7,920 nt of DNA from an uncultured Pseudomonadota bacterium. GTDB taxonomy: Bacteria; Pseudomonadota; Gammaproteobacteria; Burkholderiales; SG8-39. The stretch covers positions 1 through 7,920 of the forward strand of contig CAIVVS010000217.1 of the NCBI GenBank assembly GCA_903909415.1, read 5' to 3'. This document shows, one piece after another, positions 5,862 to 7,920 of the stretch. Position 1 is the stretch's first letter. The number at the start of each line of letters is the position of its first letter. The notes under the pieces are model-generated. The model saw only the letters and a list, made by a program, of their open reading frames with translations. It was not told the DNA's origin and searched no databases. The translations under genes and the position numbers were made by a program.

Positions 5862-5867
5862 TAAAAT
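5862..5867 (+). promoter_or_regulatory. TAAAAT -10 box of the coiled-coil protein gene
   Basis: TAAAAT, one mismatch from consensus, lies 20 bases before ATG 5888, predicting a leader of roughly 13-14 bases without a Shine-Dalgarno site. No -35 hexamer is evident. An out-of-frame ATG at 5872 lies between them. Confidence 0.45.
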
Positions 5868-5887
5868 CGCAATGCCGTCGCGCGCCC

Positions 5888-6358
5888 ATGAAAATCTACC
5901 GACCATCCCCCGCCCGCCGGCTGCTCGCGGCCCTCGCGCTGCTTGCGGCCTGCACCGGTGCGGCTCTGGCGCAGGCGCCCGCCAAGGCGGCGCCCAAATC
6001 CGACGAGTCCAAGGCCGCGAAGTCATCGGGCGGCGCGCCGGCCAAGGCCCCGGCGCAGGCGCCGGTGGAAGACCGCACGATGCAGCAGGACCGGTTTCCC
6101 GCCGCCCAGCAAAGCGCCGAGTTCGCGCGCCAGGCTGCCGAGCGCGCCGACGGCCGCGTCACCGACGCGCAGGTGGAACTCAAGCTGGCGCGTGATGCCC
6201 AGTCAGCCGCGCAGAAGCAGCTCGACGAGGCGCGCGCACGGAGCGACCAGGCAAGCAAGGCGCTGGACGCGGCGAAGTCCGCGCAGGCCGAGGCACGCAG
6301 GAATCTCGCGCGTGAAAGCGGGGAACTGGACAAGGCGCGCGCGGCACGCGGCAAGTAA
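5888..6358 (+). CDS. Exported coiled-coil protein, possible lipoprotein (156 aa)
   Basis: The product starts with a basic, hydrophobic export signal, SPARRLLAALALLAACTGAALA. It could be cut by signal peptidase I after ALA (residue 28, before QAPAK) or lipidated at C22, because L19-A-A-C22 fits a lipobox. Residues 29 to about 65 form an Ala/Pro/Lys-rich linker (KAAPKSDESK, GGAPAKAPAQAP). From about 70 to the end the sequence is Ala/Gln/Glu/Arg-rich with heptad-like spacing (AEFARQAAERADGRVTDAQ, QKQLDEARARSD), indicating a long helix or coiled coil in the periplasm. I do not recognise a family; it could be a spacer or structural envelope protein. I chose ATG 5888 because it gives a complete signal peptide; there is no ribosome site upstream. 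It converges on the zinc-ribbon gene. Confidence 0.72.
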   Translation: MKIYRPSPARRLLAALALLAACTGAALAQAPAKAAPKSDESKAAKSSGGAPAKAPAQAPVEDRTMQQDRFPAAQQSAEFARQAAERADGRVTDAQVELKLARDAQSAAQKQLDEARARSDQASKALDAAKSAQAEARRNLARESGELDKARAARGK

Positions 6359-6400
6359 GTCGATTTGCGCGGGAATGCGCGGCTGGGCCGCGGTGTTCGC

Positions 6401-6571
6401 CTAGGCCTGCGCGGGTTTGCCCGCAAGCAGGCACGCAGGCGGGGAAGCGCGCTCGAAGGGCACCGACTCGCCGCAGCGAGGGCAGTAACGGTCGTGGCGC
6501 GAGAGCACCGCGTTGCAGGACCAGCAGCGCCGCAGTGACGGGCGCGAACTGGCAGGAATGCGTTGTGGCAT
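6401..6571 (-). CDS. Zinc-ribbon small protein (56 aa)
   Basis: A 57-codon frame on the minus strand runs from ATG 6571 to TAG 6401-6403. It contains C16-W-S-C19 and, ten residues later, C30-P-R-C33-GE. This CxxC-x10-CxxCG arrangement is a typical treble-clef or rubredoxin-like zinc ribbon, expected to bind one structural zinc through four cysteines. The N-terminus is basic (MPQRIPASSRPSLRR); the C-terminus (about 36-56) has an extra C47 and no recognisable fold. It is likely cytosolic and may bind nucleic acid or a protein partner, but the function is unknown. A perfect TATAAT ends 6 bases before the ATG and there is no Shine-Dalgarno site, so the message is probably leaderless. It lies between two exported-protein genes on the other strand. 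The strict motif plus promoter make it more than a chance frame. Confidence 0.68.
   Translation of the reverse strand: MPQRIPASSRPSLRRCWSCNAVLSRHDRYCPRCGESVPFERASPPACLLAGKPAQA
6405..6432. terminator. Strong hairpin after the coiled-coil gene, inside the zinc-ribbon 3' end
   Basis: GCCTGC (6405-6410) and GCGGG (6411-6415) pair with CCCGC (6420-6424) and GCAGGC (6427-6432) around a TTTG loop, with an AA bulge, giving 11 G/C-rich pairs. It begins 46 bases past the coiled-coil gene stop and ends just before the zinc-ribbon stop on the other strand. It may act as a 3' end for both convergent genes. No T-run follows on either strand, so intrinsic termination is uncertain. Confidence 0.38.
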
Positions 6572-6577
6572 GGGCGC

Positions 6578-6583
6578 ATTATA
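6578..6583 (-). promoter_or_regulatory. Consensus TATAAT -10 box of the zinc-ribbon gene (leaderless candidate)
   Basis: On the minus strand TATAAT is followed by GCGCCC and then the ATG at 6571. A start 6-7 bases downstream falls on the start codon. As ATTATA on the plus strand, it could also help transcription toward the gene starting at 6649. No good -35 box is visible. Confidence 0.5.
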
Positions 6584-6648
6584 GGAATCAGGCGGGCAGG
6601 TCGTCGGGAAACGGCCCGGCGGTCGGGCGCACAGGCACGGAGGCAGGG

Positions 6649-7038
6649 ATGGAAATCGGCAAGTGGTTCGGGCGGCGTACCGCCGCGGTGGTGGCGTCAG
6701 GTGCGGCGCTGCTCATGTCGGCGGGTGCGTGGTCGCAGGACAACGCCAACGTGCGGGTGATCACCAAGACCCTGGTCGGCGGTTCGGCGCACAAGGAGTG
6801 CATGGCACTCACGCCCACGCAGAGCCTGCGCTACTGGTACCGCGCCGAAGGTCCGCTCAACTTCGCCATCCAGTACCAGGACGAGAAGGAAACCTACTAC
6901 CCGGTGCGCCGCGACAAGGTCGCCATCGCTACTGGCACCTTCACCCCGCGCATCGCGCAGGACTACTGCATGGTGTTCACCAACGCGGCCAAGAAGCCGG
7001 TGCTGTTCCGGGTGGAATTCGCCCGGCTGGGTAAGTGA
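6649..7038 (+). CDS. Exported two-cysteine protein with GOLD/emp24-like pattern (129 aa)
   Basis: The product has a signal peptide (MEIGKWFGRR, then a hydrophobic stretch to SAGAWS) with likely cleavage before Q30, so it acts in the periplasm or outer envelope. The mature part of about 100 residues reads as a small beta-sandwich. C51 (KECMAL) and C107 (DYCMVFTN) probably form a disulphide, with RYWYRAEGPLNFAIQYQDE, ETYYPVRRDKV and GTFTPRIAQDYC between them and PVLFRVEF at the end. This order (Cys, aromatic strand, PLNFxIxY, YYPV, FTP, YCxxxTN) resembles the GOLD/emp24 beta-sandwich as I remember it; that is an inference, and the function is unknown. I chose ATG 6649 because GGAGG sits 5-6 bases upstream. 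The stop overlaps the GTG start of the next gene in GTGA, so the two are likely coupled. Confidence 0.75.
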   Translation: MEIGKWFGRRTAAVVASGAALLMSAGAWSQDNANVRVITKTLVGGSAHKECMALTPTQSLRYWYRAEGPLNFAIQYQDEKETYYPVRRDKVAIATGTFTPRIAQDYCMVFTNAAKKPVLFRVEFARLGK

Positions 7039-7064
7039 GTCGGCAAGTGAGCCGGCAAGTGAGC
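7033..7064 (+). repeat. 12-base tandem repeat across the stop/start junction
   Basis: AAGTGAGTCGGC (7033-7044), AAGTGAGCCGGC (7045-7056) and the partial AAGTGAGC (7057-7064) are nearly identical head-to-tail copies. Because 12 is a multiple of 3, every copy supplies a TGA in the upstream gene's frame (7036, 7048, 7060) and a GTG in the downstream gene's frame (7035, 7047, 7059), followed by ATG 7065. It probably arose by slipped-strand duplication. Confidence 0.8.
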
Positions 7065-7769
7065 ATGCCCTCGCGCGCGGCGCTGTCCCTGATCGCAGGG
7101 GCGCTGCTGGTCGCGCCGGCGCTCGCGCAGCCGCTGGTTCCGCAGCCTGCCAGGACCGCACCGCAGGTCGAGTTGCAGGCCGAGGCGCGCCGCGAGGTGC
7201 CCAACGACGTGCTCAATGCCTCGATGTCGGTGGACATCTCCGATGCCGACCCGGCCAGGGTGGCCGACGCGTTGAACCGCGCGCAGAACACGGCGCTTGC
7301 CGCCGCCCGCGAGTTCCCGCAGGTGCGGGCGCGCACCGGCTACAGCCAGAGCTACCCGGTGTACGACCGCGCGCAGAAACTCACCGGCTGGCGCGGCCGC
7401 GCCGAGGTGCGGCTGGAAAGCCGCGACTTCGCCCAGGCCGCCGCGCTGATCGGCAGGCTGCAGTCGTCCATGCAGCTCTCGGGGATGTCTTTCCTGGTGT
7501 CGCCGCAGTCGCGCCAGGCGGCCGAGGACGAACTGCTGGTCGAGGCGATCGCCGCATTCCGCGCGCGTGCCGAGATCGCGCGCCGCGCCATGGGCACCGC
7601 CGCCTATCGCATCCAGCGCCTGCAGGTGAACACAGGCGGTGGCTTCACCGCCCAGCCGCGCCCGATGCTGGCGCGCGGCGCCATGGCGGCCGAGGTCGCC
7701 ACGCCGCAGCTCGAAGGCGGACTCTCGCAGATCGTGGTCACGGTCCAGGGCAGCATTGAAGTCGAATAA
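7065..7769 (+). CDS. Exported SIMPL-domain (DUF541) protein
   Basis: From ATG 7065 the product is 234 residues with a clear signal peptide (MPSRAALSLIAGALLVAPALA, cut before QPLVPQ), so it is periplasmic or outer-membrane associated. The mature part matches the SIMPL/DUF541 family: VELQAEARREVPNDVLNASMSVDISDADPA, a helix with NRAQNTALAAAREF, TGYSQSYPVYDRAQKLTGWRGRAEVRLESRDF, a second repeat half with LSGMSFLVSPQSRQAAEDELLVEAIAAFRARAEI, and a C-terminal strand LSQIVVTVQGSIEVE. Family members are oxidative-stress or envelope-associated proteins of poorly known role. Initiation could also occur at GTG 7035, 7047 or 7059 within the tandem repeat, adding up to ten residues; GTG 7035 overlaps the upstream stop as GTGA. 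I prefer ATG 7065 for the compact signal peptide. Confidence 0.88.
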   Translation: MPSRAALSLIAGALLVAPALAQPLVPQPARTAPQVELQAEARREVPNDVLNASMSVDISDADPARVADALNRAQNTALAAAREFPQVRARTGYSQSYPVYDRAQKLTGWRGRAEVRLESRDFAQAAALIGRLQSSMQLSGMSFLVSPQSRQAAEDELLVEAIAAFRARAEIARRAMGTAAYRIQRLQVNTGGGFTAQPRPMLARGAMAAEVATPQLEGGLSQIVVTVQGSIEVE

Positions 7770-7788
7770 GGGCGCGCCCGGCGCCGAC

Positions 7789-7920
7789 ATGACCTCGGCG
7801 CAGATCGCGCTCGCGGTGCTCGCCGCGTTCCTTGTGCAGGCGCTCACCTCGTTCGCCATGACCGTGCCCTCGGTGCTCGCGCCGGTGGCCGCGCCCGACC
7901 TGGGCGTGCTGCCGGCCAGC
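7789..7920 (+). CDS. Membrane transporter N-terminus, probably MFS, runs off the right edge
   Basis: The frame opens at ATG 7789 (MTSAQIALAVLAAFLVQALTS) and stays open for 44 codons to the end of the window. It contains a first hydrophobic segment (residues about 4-20) followed by FAMTVPSVLAPVAAPDLGVLPAS. An early transmembrane helix followed by a PSVLAPVAAxDLGV stretch is typical of the major facilitator superfamily at the end of helix 1. No Shine-Dalgarno site precedes this ATG. An in-frame TTG at 7756, overlapping the SIMPL gene end and preceded by AGGG, is an alternative start. The gap to the SIMPL gene is 19 bases, so the two may share a transcript. Substrate and exact family need the rest of the gene. 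Confidence 0.65.
   Translation, partial: MTSAQIALAVLAAFLVQALTSFAMTVPSVLAPVAAPDLGVLPAS

Noticed and set aside
4407..6026. A 539-codon minus-strand open frame across the LysR end and the 2-hydroxyacid dehydrogenase
   Set aside because: Its translation is low-complexity Arg/Ala/Gly/Pro and covers two well-supported genes in other frames.
5872..6195. ATG 5872 as the start of a gene directly after TAAAAT
   Set aside because: Its frame (MPSRAHENLPTIPRPP) has no signal peptide or family pattern, while the frame from 5888 has a clear export signal and coiled coil.
7771..7778. GGCGCGCC palindrome between the SIMPL and transporter genes
   Set aside because: An 8-base GC-only palindrome is expected by chance in DNA of this composition and is a common restriction site; nothing else points to a regulatory role.
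1..7920. Mobile elements, CRISPR arrays, tRNA/rRNA genes, defence or toxin-antitoxin systems
   Set aside because: I looked for spaced direct repeats, terminal inverted repeats, transposase or integrase motifs and tRNA-like arms and saw none that stand out; composition is even across the window.

Overview
The window looks like ordinary chromosomal DNA from a very GC-rich proteobacterium. I would guess a betaproteobacterium of the Burkholderiales (Bordetella/Achromobacter-like). That guess rests on the base composition, the short gene families present and the style of the -10 boxes; no rRNA or marker gene confirms it. Codon use is uniformly G/C-ending throughout. I see no insertion sequence, phage gene, tRNA, rRNA, CRISPR array or integration scar. 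Coding density is high: the largest gaps are about 120-150 bases, so no stretch over 300 bases lacks a gene.

Left half (1-5740), a catabolic-looking block. A truncated amidohydrolase-family gene (minus strand, running off the left edge) diverges from a thiamine-diphosphate (ThDP) enzyme resembling benzoylformate decarboxylase (743-2446). The ThDP gene converges on an isochorismatase-like cysteine hydrolase (2484-3188, minus). Next come a small exported protein of unknown function (3312-3515, minus), a divergent LysR-type regulator (3665-4570, plus) and an FMN-dependent 2-hydroxyacid dehydrogenase of the lactate/mandelate/glycolate oxidase family (4586-5740, minus) that converges on the regulator. 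A flavin 2-hydroxyacid dehydrogenase and a ThDP 2-oxoacid decarboxylase are the two consecutive chemistries of a mandelate-type pathway (2-hydroxyacid to 2-oxoacid to aldehyde). The amidohydrolase and the cysteine hydrolase could feed or drain such a pathway. The LysR regulator sits in the middle and is the obvious candidate controller. The substrate cannot be read from the sequence, and the genes are not one operon.

Right half (5888-7920), cell-envelope and small-protein genes. These are an exported Ala/Lys/Pro-rich coiled-coil protein (5888-6358), a 56-residue zinc-ribbon protein on the minus strand (6401-6571), an exported two-cysteine protein with a GOLD/emp24-like sequence pattern (6649-7038), and a translationally coupled exported SIMPL-domain protein (7035/7065-7769). 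The start of a membrane transporter, probably MFS, runs off the right edge.

The most notable non-coding pattern concerns translation starts. Four genes (amidohydrolase, cysteine hydrolase, LysR, zinc ribbon) have a TATAAT-like hexamer ending only 6-7 bases before the start codon, which predicts leaderless mRNAs. Three others (small exported protein, 2-hydroxyacid dehydrogenase, GOLD-like protein) carry good Shine-Dalgarno sites. Several short dyads lie in the divergent intergenic regions and are candidate operators. The best candidate for unusual biochemistry is the catabolic block: its amidohydrolase appears to lack the usual N-terminal metal ligands, and its 2-hydroxyacid dehydrogenase and ThDP enzyme each carry substitutions at known substrate-binding positions.
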